Part shown: positions 7,112-14,558 of the stretch, piece by piece
How the letters are laid out: each line of letters begins with the position of its first letter
Numbering within the stretch: the stretch's first letter is position 1
From: DATFWC01 sp045801465
GTDB lineage: Bacteria > Pseudomonadota > Alphaproteobacteria > Rhizobiales > Xanthobacteraceae
NCBI GenBank assembly: GCA_045801465.1
Contig: JBJMSU010000067.1
Coordinates: 1-17,699 of the forward strand
Length of the DNA stretch: 17,699 nucleotides
Reading direction: 5' to 3'
Position numbers and translations under genes: made by a program
The notes under the pieces: model-generated
The model's input: the letters and a program-made list of their open reading frames with translations, nothing else
The model's database searches: none
What the model was told of the DNA's origin: nothing

Positions 7112-7351
7112 CCTTTCCGCATGAATCACGCTTAACCATGATGCGAGTAAGTAAGTAGCCTGGCTGACGGTGAGGCAAGCGAACGTGATCGCGAGACCAG
7201 CCAGCAGCCCAAAGTCACTAAGCCGAGCCGCTGTTGCCCCCACCAATGCCAGGATTGGGGCTGAGGCCGCAAGCACCCACACGTTATACCTTCGCCCGAT
7301 CACCAGGCCTACGACGGCGCTCCCGAGCAGCAGGACCAAAACTGTCGTCAT
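7007..7351 (-). CDS. small membrane protein, 114 aa, hypothetical
   Basis: ATG 7351 has a clear GGAGG seven bases upstream. The protein opens directly with a membrane helix (MTTVLVLLLGSAVVGLVIG) followed by two more (about 25-44 and 49-73) and a 40-residue hydrophilic, acidic and His-containing tail (DENIRENGQSDVPDDQTQHDHAP). I do not know a function. Short three-helix proteins of this kind are common as uncharacterised genes in Bradyrhizobium relatives. The gene lies inside the putative integrated element, so it may have arrived as cargo. A longer frame extends upstream to 7450 but lacks a start signal. The tail overlaps an opposing ORF at 6929-7111. Confidence 0.6.
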   Translation of the reverse strand: MTTVLVLLLGSAVVGLVIGRRYNVWVLAASAPILALVGATAARLSDFGLLAGLAITFACLTVSQATYLLASWLSVIHAERLAYEPCDENIRENGQSDVPDDQTQHDHAPTYLRR

Positions 7352-7600
7352 GGTTGAAGCCTCCGGTTGTCCGTGATGCATCAACGCGCAATAACGGTAC
7401 CATTTACAACGATCGAGCGGCCATGCCTGCTGATCCTGTTTGCGGAACATTTCGCAGTAACCATAACTATTCTTAACTGAATAAAGCTTTTACCAGTGGC
7501 CTAAGCCTCGGAGTAATGCTGTCTTTGTCTTTGTATTTGGATTCGGAATCAAAGCGGCCGAAGTTTCCTCCGACCGCGATGGCCTTTCATTCGCCCATCA
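7352..7600. other. non-coding interior of the integrated element
   Basis: About 250 bp between the tape-measure fragment and the small membrane gene. The stretch 7450-7560 is AT-rich by local standards (ataactattcttaactgaa). Downstream of the tape-measure end only very short frames exist where further tail genes would be expected. I see no functional signal other than the ribosome binding site of the membrane gene near 7358. Confidence 0.4.
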
Positions 7601-8008
7601 TCACAGCCGCGGCGTCAATCCGTATCTACGCTCGATCGACGAGTTCACGGCACTTTGCCCGCTGTCCACGAGGGCGGCTGCCCTATCGTCAATGTGCCGC
7701 TTCAACCCGATACGAGTTCCGCCGCCGGGCTCGCGCGAGGTGGTCGCCTCGGCCGTGGTGCCGGGAGGTGCGTTCGTAATGTGAACGGACACCGGCCAAC
7801 CGCCACCAGCCGTGCGCCCTAATGCCCGCATTTGCCCCGGCGTGAGCACGGACTCGTCATCGCGGATAATGGCGGGAACATCGCGCGGTCCGACACCTGA
7901 ATGAAACCGCGGGGCGCCAAGAAAGACCCGCGAGTCGACCGGGCGCATAAACGTCGCCTCGGCGCGACCCATGCCGTCCTTGGCCATGCCCCCGCTTTCG
8001 TGACTCAT
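7601..8008 (-). pseudogene. C-terminal fragment of phage tail tape-measure protein
   Basis: The frame encodes about 135 residues. The middle, AGAPRFHSG-type through DVPAIIRDDESVLTPGQMRALG, then VSVHITNAPPGTTAEATTSRE and the ending IERRYGLTPRL, matches the C-terminal end of tape-measure proteins of lambda-like tailed phages and GTA-like tails. There GEVPAIL..GE.VLTP.QM and a closing RFGLNP-type motif are usual. Those proteins are normally many hundreds of residues long. Here a stop codon lies about 45 bp upstream of the first ATG, and no tail genes follow, so only the end of the gene is left. It sits between the att-like repeats next to tRNA-Leu, consistent with a decayed prophage. The homology is recognised by eye and should be confirmed with a profile search. 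Confidence 0.7.
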
Positions 8009-8123
8009 CGTCCGAGGATTAGTTCCTGCACCCTGAGAACGACGGGTGAACGTCTATTCCCGCATCTCGTCTTGAGGTGCGGGCGCCAGTGCGAAAATGT
8101 GAGTAAAAATGCATTTTTTGGAA

Positions 8124-8208
8124 TGGTGCGGTCGAGAGGACTCGAACCTCCACGGGTCGCCCCACTAGCACCTCAAGCTAGCGCGTCTACCAGTTCCGCC
8201 ACGACCGC
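8124..8208 (-). tRNA. tRNA-Leu (anticodon GAG)
   Basis: The minus strand folds as a class II tRNA. The acceptor stem is GCGGTCG pairing with CGACCGC. The D arm is GCGGAACTGGTAGACGCG. The anticodon stem CTAGC/GCTAG has the seven-base loop TTGAGGT, giving anticodon GAG. A long variable arm TGGGGCGACCCGTG follows, then the T arm with GGTTCGAGTCC. The CCA end is encoded (8124-8126). The 3' part is duplicated at 6675-6692, marking this gene as an integration target. It remains intact and should decode CUC and CUU leucine codons. Confidence 0.97.
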
Positions 8209-8221
8209 AGGGTGAACGATC

Positions 8222-8241
8222 GCCTTGCCCAACAGCAAGGC
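8222..8241 (-). other. short inverted repeat between the membrane-protein gene and tRNA-Leu
   Basis: GCCTTGC at 8222-8228 pairs with GCAAGGC at 8235-8241 around a six-base loop. It lies after the stop of the 90-aa gene and just upstream of the tRNA 5' end. No T-run follows, so a classic intrinsic terminator is not supported; it could still pause or protect the transcript end. Confidence 0.3.
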
Positions 8242-8300
8242 AACCTCGTCTGCATGTAACAAATCGATCCCGGAGGTACAAGAGCTGCCGGCTGGCTTGA

Positions 8301-8573
8301 TCAGTCTGTATCGAGGACAGCCGTGGATCTTGGCAACAGGATCGCGGCCGCCGCCTCGAGCAGGACCCGGACCAGCAGGACATTAACCAGCATGTGGAAT
8401 AACAACGTCGAGATATTGTACCAGGAGCCCCAGCCAGAGAGCCCATACGACCTGAACAGACCGGCAAGAATGTCTGCCTGCTGCAGCAGGAATGCGAACC
8501 AGACGAGTCGCAGCCCCAGCGTTGTAAAAACGGGCCGCAGGGCGAGGAAGTCGGTCAGCCCGGAAAGCGACAT
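8301..8573 (-). CDS. small membrane protein, 90 aa, hypothetical
   Basis: A 90-aa protein with an N-terminal helix (LRLVWFAFLLQQADILAGLF, about 22-41) and a second one (ISTLLFHMLVNVLLVRVLLEAAAAILL, about 54-80). A conserved-looking Arg-...-Glu pair (VRVLLEAAAA) sits within the second helix. This arrangement resembles DUF4282-like small membrane proteins, but I am not certain of the family. ATG 8573 has GGGG about ten bases upstream. The first unit of a composite palindromic repeat begins six bases upstream of the start codon, so the gene's promoter and leader lie in or beyond repeat DNA. The product's role is unknown. Confidence 0.65.
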   Translation of the reverse strand: MSLSGLTDFLALRPVFTTLGLRLVWFAFLLQQADILAGLFRSYGLSGWGSWYNISTLLFHMLVNVLLVRVLLEAAAAILLPRSTAVLDTD

Positions 8574-8578
8574 CGGCT

Positions 8579-8737
8579 AGTGCCCCGCTTCCGAAGTTCG
8601 TGATACATGGCGGCCCCTCTGACACGAACTTGGAAGCAAAGGGCACTCGCAAGCCTATGATCCTAGTGCCGCTTTCGATTTTGAAGTTCCCGCACGAGTT
8701 TGCAGAAGGCGGGTAGGAACTTCAAATCGGCGGCACT
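8579..8737. repeat. composite palindromic repeat, copy 1
   Basis: Unit A (8579-8647) starts AGTGCCCCGCTTCCGAAG and ends GGAAGCAAAGGGCACT, with inner arms GAAGTTCGTG / CACGAACTT. Unit B (8665-8737) starts AGTGCCGC and ends CGGCGGCACT, with inner arms TTGAAGTTCC / GGAACTTCAA. The two units are joined by a 17-bp linker. The same A-linker-B order recurs at 15346-15495, so the pair moves or is copied as one MITE-like unit. It separates the 90-aa membrane protein gene from fliN, and the fliN stop codon straddles its right edge. Confidence 0.85.
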
Positions 8738-8978
8738 AGCGCATGTCCGGCGCGCGCGGGAGGATTTCCCGCACCTCGACGGCGATGCGATTGGCGTTGA
8801 CGATAACGGTCCCCTTGGCGACGGGGAGATTGTTGGCGAGAATCGTCACTTCGTCGTCCTCGCTGGCATCGAGCTCGATGATGGCGCCGCGGCCGAGCCG
8901 GAGTACCTGGTGCACCGGCATCGCCGTGGTACCGAGCACGACGGCGATATCGAGCGGAACGTTATCAATGGTGGCCAT
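8736..8978 (-). CDS. fliN: FliN-type flagellar motor switch protein (short, SpoA domain only)
   Basis: An 80-aa protein consisting almost only of the SpoA/FliN C-terminal domain: DIAVVLGTTAMPVHQVLRLGRGAIIELD, then EVTILANNLPVAKGTVIVNANRIAVEVREIL. In the flagellar C-ring FliN works with FliM and FliG in torque switching and in export docking. Typical FliN is 100-140 aa; this one lacks the variable N-terminus, as do several FliN-like proteins of Bradyrhizobium relatives. ATG 8978 has GGAG seven bases upstream. It is divergent from lipB (22 bp between start codons) and has no other flagellar gene nearby. Its TAG stop is completed by the adjacent palindromic repeat, so the last few residues (PRAPDMR) may have been reshaped by the insertion. 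Confidence 0.88.
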   Translation of the reverse strand: MATIDNVPLDIAVVLGTTAMPVHQVLRLGRGAIIELDASEDDEVTILANNLPVAKGTVIVNANRIAVEVREILPRAPDMR

Positions 8979-8999
8979 GGGCGCTCCGGACGGTCTTGC

Positions 9000-9734
9000 A
9001 TGCTGAAGTCACCACGCCATGGTTACGAGCCGGTTAACGGGCGCCGCGAAATAGCGCTCGGCCTTGGGCCTGTGGCCGGTCTGCCGCCGGCCGAATGGGA
9101 GGTTTCCGAGGCCCCGGTGCCTTATGACGCCGCGCTCGCCCGCATGGACGACAGGGTCGCGGCCATCGCGGCCGGCCGCGCCGCCGAGCTGGTCTGGCTG
9201 GTCGAGCACCCGCCGCTCTATACGGCCGGCACCAGCGCCAAGGCGGATGACGTACTCGATGCCCGCTTTCCGGTGTTCGCCGCCGGCCGCGGCGGCCAAA
9301 TGACCTATCACGGCCCGGGACAACGGGTCGCCTACGTGATGCTCGATTTGAAACGGCGCATACCGGACGTCAGGCGGCTCGTGTGCACTCTGGAGGAGTG
9401 GATCATCCGTACGCTCGAGGCCTTCGACGTGCGCGGCGAGCGCCGCGAGGGCCGCATCGGCGTTTGGGTCGCCCGGCCCGGCAAGGGCCACGATCGCGAG
9501 GACAAGATCGCCGCCATCGGCATCCGCGTGCGGCATTGGATCAGCCTGCACGGCATCTCGCTCAACGTCGCTCCGAACCTAAGCCATTTCTCCGGCATCG
9601 TCCCGTGCGGCGTGTCGAACCCGTCTTATGGCGTCACCAGCCTGGCCGATCTCGGCGTCGCAGCGACCATGGACCAAGTGGACGCGGTGCTGCGGCGGGA
9701 GTTCGAGCCGCTGTTCGGGGCAATTGCGCCGTAG
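9000..9734 (+). CDS. lipB: octanoyl-[ACP]:protein N-octanoyltransferase LipB
   Basis: A 244-aa cytoplasmic acyltransferase that moves octanoate from acyl carrier protein to lipoyl-dependent enzymes, the first step of lipoate synthesis before LipA. Family landmarks are in order: WLVEHPPLYTAGTSA (66-80), RGGQMTYHGPGQ (97-108), the catalytic lysine in DKIAAIGI (K169), HGISLNV (184-190) and the catalytic cysteine in GIVPCGVSNPSYGVTSL (C203). The length is normal. ATG 9000 is the only sensible in-frame start near the conserved region, though its ribosome binding site is weak. Frames upstream to 8700 cross the fliN gene and the repeat and are not credible. It is divergent from fliN, an arrangement I recall from Rhodopseudomonas-like genomes. 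Confidence 0.95.
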   Translation: MLKSPRHGYEPVNGRREIALGLGPVAGLPPAEWEVSEAPVPYDAALARMDDRVAAIAAGRAAELVWLVEHPPLYTAGTSAKADDVLDARFPVFAAGRGGQMTYHGPGQRVAYVMLDLKRRIPDVRRLVCTLEEWIIRTLEAFDVRGERREGRIGVWVARPGKGHDREDKIAAIGIRVRHWISLHGISLNVAPNLSHFSGIVPCGVSNPSYGVTSLADLGVAATMDQVDAVLRREFEPLFGAIAP

Positions 9735-9816
9735 CGCCGTAGCCAGCACGGAGCAAAGCGGAATGCGAGGCAGCCGTTCTCGATTTCGCGCTTCGCGCTC
9801 AACCGGGCGACAGCGC
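9735..9816. other. gap between convergent lipB and acyP, possible shared terminator
   Basis: 82 bp between convergent genes. It holds a short hairpin, GCGC-TTC-GCGC near 9788-9798, and begins with GTAGCCAGCACGGAGC, which resembles a decayed REP of the GTAGCCCGGAT type. No T-run is visible. A role as a bidirectional transcript end is an inference from position. Confidence 0.35.
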
Positions 9817-10119
9817 CTACGCCGTCGGCAGGACCGAGAACAGCTCGCCGGGATAGCGCGAGCCCACGTCGTCCGGCCCGGCGGGGAATTCATCGATCAT
9901 CTCGACTTGCGAACCGCCCGGCCCGCGCCGACACACCTCGATCACCGCCGCCACCGTCTCGGTTGGTCCGGCAAACACCGCCTCCACCGAACCGTCGCGC
10001 CGGTTGCGCACCCAGCCTTGGATCCCGCGCTTGAGGGCCGCGTGCTCAACGAAGGCGCGGAAGCCGACGCCCTGCACCCGACCGCGGATCATCACGCGGC
10101 GAACGCAGGGCTCGCTCAT
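9817..10119 (-). CDS. acyP: acylphosphatase
   Basis: A 100-aa small alpha/beta enzyme that hydrolyses the carboxyl-phosphate bond of acylphosphates. It shows the phosphate-binding loop GRVQGVGFR (13-21) with catalytic Arg21, and the second signature GIQGWVRNRRDGSVEAVFAG with catalytic Asn39. Both essential residues are present, and the length fits the family (about 90-100 aa). ATG 10119 has GGAGAGGG just upstream and overlaps the TGA of the preceding cyclotransferase-like gene (ATGA), so the two are translationally coupled. A longer frame from 10173 would overlap that gene and is unlikely. It converges on lipB. Confidence 0.93.
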   Translation of the reverse strand: MSEPCVRRVMIRGRVQGVGFRAFVEHAALKRGIQGWVRNRRDGSVEAVFAGPTETVAAVIEVCRRGPGGSQVEMIDEFPAGPDDVGSRYPGELFSVLPTA

Positions 10120-10574
10120 GCGCCCTCTCCAACGTCCGCCGCGCGCGGCGAAGCGAGCCGCACCGGCACCCAACGCTCGAGGCTGCCGACATAGTCTGCC
10201 GGCAGGTTCCAGGCCCGCGCCGCTGCCACGACGAGATCCTGGTACCCCGGCCTGGGGCGGCCGGCGCGGCGCTCGCGCGCCACATAAGCCAGCGCCCGCA
10301 TTAAGCCGTCGCGCCGCACCGGAAGCATGCGGCGGCGATAGAGACCGCTGTCGATGGATTCATAGGCATTCACGGCGGCCAGGTCGCGCGGGCCAAGCCG
10401 CCACAAGACCCCATGCACCACCTCGCCCGGCGCCGGAACGATCGAGGCATAGCCATCGCGCGTCACGATGAAGCGCCAATGATCGAGCCGCGCCGGCCCG
10501 ATCGCTTCTGCCGTTGGACAGCGCCGCAGCATCAGCGCCCGGTCCATGTTCGAGCCATAGGCGAAGTGCAGCAT
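10116..10574 (-). CDS. gamma-glutamylcyclotransferase-like protein
   Basis: A 152-aa protein of the GGCT-like (AIG2/BtrG) fold. It opens with the hallmark FAYGSNM (4-10) that binds the gamma-glutamyl carboxylate and has the catalytic acid in VNAYESIDSGLYRR (about E72). The region HGVLWRLGPRDLAAVNAYE matches the conserved strand-turn before that glutamate. Members form 5-oxoproline from gamma-glutamyl peptides or act on other gamma-glutamylamines; the exact substrate is not known here. The start at 10574 places the YGSNM motif next to the N-terminus as usual. It overlaps acyP by four bases in one operon. Confidence 0.85.
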   Translation of the reverse strand: MLHFAYGSNMDRALMLRRCPTAEAIGPARLDHWRFIVTRDGYASIVPAPGEVVHGVLWRLGPRDLAAVNAYESIDSGLYRRRMLPVRRDGLMRALAYVARERRAGRPRPGYQDLVVAAARAWNLPADYVGSLERWVPVRLASPRAADVGEGA

Positions 10575-10653
10575 GGCACCGGCTTACCAGAACGATGCAG
10601 CGTTGCAACGCGCTGAGCGGGCGATCGTCCGTTACCCAGTCGAGCGGCTGGGC

Positions 10654-11049
10654 TTAACCGGGTTGCTCCTTGTAGGGAGTTTCGACATCCTCCTCGAGAT
10701 CTGCATCCTCGACTTCGCTTTCGTCGATGTCGAGCGCGACTTCTTCATCGACGCGCCGCAGAAAACCTGTTTCCGGCGCATCGGTAAGGGCCTCGTAATC
10801 GTCGGGGCCGAGATCTTCGAGGTCCTCGTCATGCATCGGATGCTGCTCGACGCCGCCGTCCGGCAACGGCTCGGCGCCCGACCCGAGCAAGCCCTCATGG
10901 TCAGGCGACTCGCCGGTCAGGCGGCCGGACGCGACCACGTGCCTGTCGTCGCCGAGCGGATCGGGAATCGAGGGCGGATCGGCGGGCGGCGTCGTTGCCG
11001 CCGACGGGGCGATTCGGCCGCGTCGCTCTTTCTTGCTGCTCTCAGCCAT
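10654..11049 (-). CDS. acidic, probably disordered protein, 131 aa
   Basis: ATG 11049 has AAGGAG at good spacing. The first 15 residues are basic (MAESSKKERRGR), followed by a Pro/Ala/Asp-rich stretch. The second half is strongly acidic (DEDLEDLGPDDYEAL, RRVDEEVALDIDESEVEDADLEEDVE). No signal peptide, membrane helix or known domain is visible, and intrinsic disorder is likely. It is the third gene of the putative stress operon, 26 bp after the 58-aa gene and on the same strand. The basic head and acidic tail could suit a nucleic acid- or protein-binding hydrophilic stress protein, but that is speculation. I do not recognise a named family. Confidence 0.7.
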   Translation of the reverse strand: MAESSKKERRGRIAPSAATTPPADPPSIPDPLGDDRHVVASGRLTGESPDHEGLLGSGAEPLPDGGVEQHPMHDEDLEDLGPDDYEALTDAPETGFLRRVDEEVALDIDESEVEDADLEEDVETPYKEQPG

Positions 11050-11075
11050 CGGTGAAACTCCTTCGAGAACCTCAT

Positions 11076-11252
11076 TCAGTGCGGTCCGTCGTCGACATCC
11101 TCGTCCCGGGGCGGAAGGGCATCGGGCATCGTGGATTCGGGCGGCGCACGCCCCAAGCTGTCCGGCAGAACATCCGGCTCGGGGCTTCCCGGCAAGGAGT
11201 CCGGAAGCACGTCGGGTTGCGGTTGACGAGTGCGCGGCGGTCTCGGTGCCAT
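11076..11252 (-). CDS. 58-aa proline-rich repeat protein
   Basis: ATG 11252 is preceded by a perfect AGGAGG seven bases upstream, and an EcfG-type promoter motif ends 21 bp before the ATG, so expression is well supported despite the small size. The protein has a basic head (MAPRPPRTRQ), two copies of PDVLPDSL at residues 13-20 and 26-33, a degenerate third (PDALP, 43-47) and an acidic end (PRDEDVDDGPH). It has no hydrophobic segment, so it is cytosolic and probably unstructured. No family is recognised. It sits 64 bp after the SDR gene and 26 bp before the acidic 131-aa gene. The longer frame upstream to 11456 is antisense-like and overlaps the SDR coding sequence. Confidence 0.7.
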   Translation of the reverse strand: MAPRPPRTRQPQPDVLPDSLPGSPEPDVLPDSLGRAPPESTMPDALPPRDEDVDDGPH

Positions 11253-11272
11253 CACGGGCCTCCTACGAGGCC

Positions 11273-11297
11273 AACGCCTCGTCCAAACGGAGGTTCC
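11273..11297 (-). promoter_or_regulatory. putative EcfG-type general stress promoter of the 58-aa gene
   Basis: Minus strand GGAAC (11293-11297), 16-bp spacer, CGTT (11273-11276). It lies between the SDR stop (11317) and the ATG at 11252. The predicted transcript start would be a few bases before the AGGAGG ribosome binding site, an economical layout. It matches the known consensus exactly; function is inferred. Confidence 0.65.
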
Positions 11298-11316
11298 CTC
11301 GTGGGGAATCAGGGGC

Positions 11317-12165
11317 TTACGAGCCGACCACGGTCCCGCCGTTCGGATGCAGAACCTGACCGCTGATATACGAGGCCTCTTCGCTCGCCAGGAACACGTA
11401 GCACGGGGCCACTTCGTTGGGCTGACCGGCGCGTTCCATCGGCGCGCTGCCGCCATGCTTGGCGGTCTTTTCCGCGTCGAAAGAGGCCGGGATCAACGGC
11501 GTCCAGATCGGCCCTGGCGCCACCGCGTTCACGCGGATCCCCTTCTCCAGCAGCACTTCCGAGAGCGAGCGCGTCATCGACACGATGGCGCCTTTGGTCG
11601 AGGAATAGTCGAGCAGCGTCTTGTGGCCCTTGAAGGCGGTGATCGAGGTCGTATTGATGATGCTCGAGCCCGCCTTCATGTGCCGCAGCGCCGCCTTTGT
11701 CATAAAGAAGAAGCTGAACACGTTGGTGCGGAACGTGCGCTCGATCTGCTCGGCCGTCAGCTCCAGCGGATCGTCGACCTCGTGCTGCTCGGCCGCATTG
11801 TTGACCAGGATATCGAGGCGGCCGAACGTCTTGACCGCGTCGTCGATGGTCTGCGCGCAGAATTCCTCATCGCCGACGTCGCCGGCGAACTTGATCGCTT
11901 CGCTGCCCTCGTCTTGCACCAGCCGCACCGTCTCGTCGGCGTCCTTGTGCTCTTCCAGGTAGACGATCGCGATCTTGGCGCCCTCACGCGCCATGGCCAC
12001 CGCCACCGCGCGACCGATGCCGGAATCACCGCCGGTGATCAGCGCCACCTTGTTCTTGAGCTTGCCGCAGCCGGGAAATTTCGGCTCGTAATCCGGCTGC
12101 GGCCGCATCTCGCTCTCGCGGCCGGGCTGGCGCTCCTGCTTCTGCGCGGGCTGCAAACGGGCCAT
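11317..12165 (-). CDS. short-chain dehydrogenase/reductase, GS39 (YdaD)-like
   Basis: A 282-aa extended-N-terminus SDR. The dinucleotide-binding motif is TGGDSGIGRAVA (44-55), with D-V in GDVGDE for the adenine ring, NNAA (122-125), catalytic Ser in TTSITAF (S174) and Y-x3-K in DYSSTKGA (Y187, K191), then NAVAPGPIWTPL. The 40-residue N-terminal segment rich in Gln and Pro ending PKFPGCGKLKNKVALITGG is typical of the general stress protein 39 group. That group in Bacillus belongs to the sigma-B stress regulon. The substrate is unknown. ATG 12165 has AGGAG six bases upstream; the neighbouring in-frame ATG at 12171 overlaps that site. An EcfG-type promoter lies 32 bp upstream. It probably heads an operon with the two small genes downstream. 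Confidence 0.9.
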   Translation of the reverse strand: MARLQPAQKQERQPGRESEMRPQPDYEPKFPGCGKLKNKVALITGGDSGIGRAVAVAMAREGAKIAIVYLEEHKDADETVRLVQDEGSEAIKFAGDVGDEEFCAQTIDDAVKTFGRLDILVNNAAEQHEVDDPLELTAEQIERTFRTNVFSFFFMTKAALRHMKAGSSIINTTSITAFKGHKTLLDYSSTKGAIVSMTRSLSEVLLEKGIRVNAVAPGPIWTPLIPASFDAEKTAKHGGSAPMERAGQPNEVAPCYVFLASEEASYISGQVLHPNGGTVVGS

Positions 12166-12196
12166 GGGCATCTCCTGGAGAAATCCACATGGCTCG

Positions 12197-12222
12197 AACG
12201 TTCGAGACACACGGCGGGTTCC
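12197..12222 (-). promoter_or_regulatory. putative EcfG-type general stress promoter of the SDR gene
   Basis: Minus strand GGAAC (12218-12222), 17-bp spacer, CGTT (12197-12200), ending 32 bp before the ATG. It matches the alphaproteobacterial GGAAC-N16/17-CGTT consensus. The downstream gene's similarity to a known stress protein family raises confidence. Confidence 0.7.
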
Positions 12223-12282
12223 TATTCTGTGAAACGCTATGTTCCCAGCGCTAGCGGATTTGCCGCGCACTGCCTCGCGATT

Positions 12283-12435
12283 GTCGTCCCGGGCGCAGCG
12301 CAGCGTGAAGCGAAGCGGAACGGTGCGCTGCAGACCCGGGACCCGGGATCCCCTGCATCGCGTCTATTTCGCATGCCGCTACTAGGATCCCGGATCGGCT
12401 CCCCCCGGATCAAGTCCGGGGGCGTCCGGGATGAC
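12283..12435. repeat. long imperfect palindromic intergenic repeat
   Basis: This fills most of the gap between the SDR promoter and the 3' end of pccA. It begins GTCGTCCCGGGCGCAGCG and ends CCGGGATGAC. Internal GC-rich arms include CCCGGGACCCGGGATCC, GGATCCCGG and CCCCCGGA / TCCGGGGG. The arrangement resembles the large imperfect palindromes scattered in Bradyrhizobium and Rhodopseudomonas genomes. It may end the pccA transcript. No gene is present. Confidence 0.6.
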
Positions 12436-12458
12436 GGTCGAACGGCATCAACAGAAGC

Positions 12459-14471
<2,013 letters not shown>

Positions 14472-14558
14472 GCCCCGCCGTCTTGTTTGATCCGACGGAG
14501 CGTTGCGGTTCGGACGGGCAAAAGTCAACGCCGGCCCTGCGGCGGTAGTGATGAGGTT

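Larger units (their letters stand above)
6675..8138. mobile_element. degenerate prophage or island remnant integrated at tRNA-Leu
   Basis: An exact 18-bp direct repeat, gaatggtgcggtcgagag, occurs at 6675-6692 and 8121-8138. The right copy is the 3' end of tRNA-Leu(GAG) plus CCA and three flanking bases. The left copy stands alone, at the distance and orientation expected for a tRNA-targeted integration, with the element lying downstream of the tRNA 3' end. Between the copies are a phage tape-measure fragment and small membrane ORFs, in sequence that is locally AT-richer than its surroundings (6860-6960, 7450-7560). No integrase is left, so the element cannot move by itself. Confidence 0.75.

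Noticed and set aside
8105..8119. AAAAATGCATTTTT palindrome as tRNA-Leu terminator
   Set aside because: It is a pure A/T stem without a stable GC arm. It may contribute to transcript ending but is not a convincing intrinsic terminator.
8700..8999. N-terminal extension of LipB to 8700
   Set aside because: It would cross the palindromic repeat and read antisense through fliN. LipB family length and motifs fit the start at 9000.
12236..12245. another GGAAC element upstream of the SDR gene (minus strand, 12241-12245)
   Set aside because: CGTT follows after only five bases, and no CGTT is found at 16-17 bp, so it does not fit the EcfG spacing.
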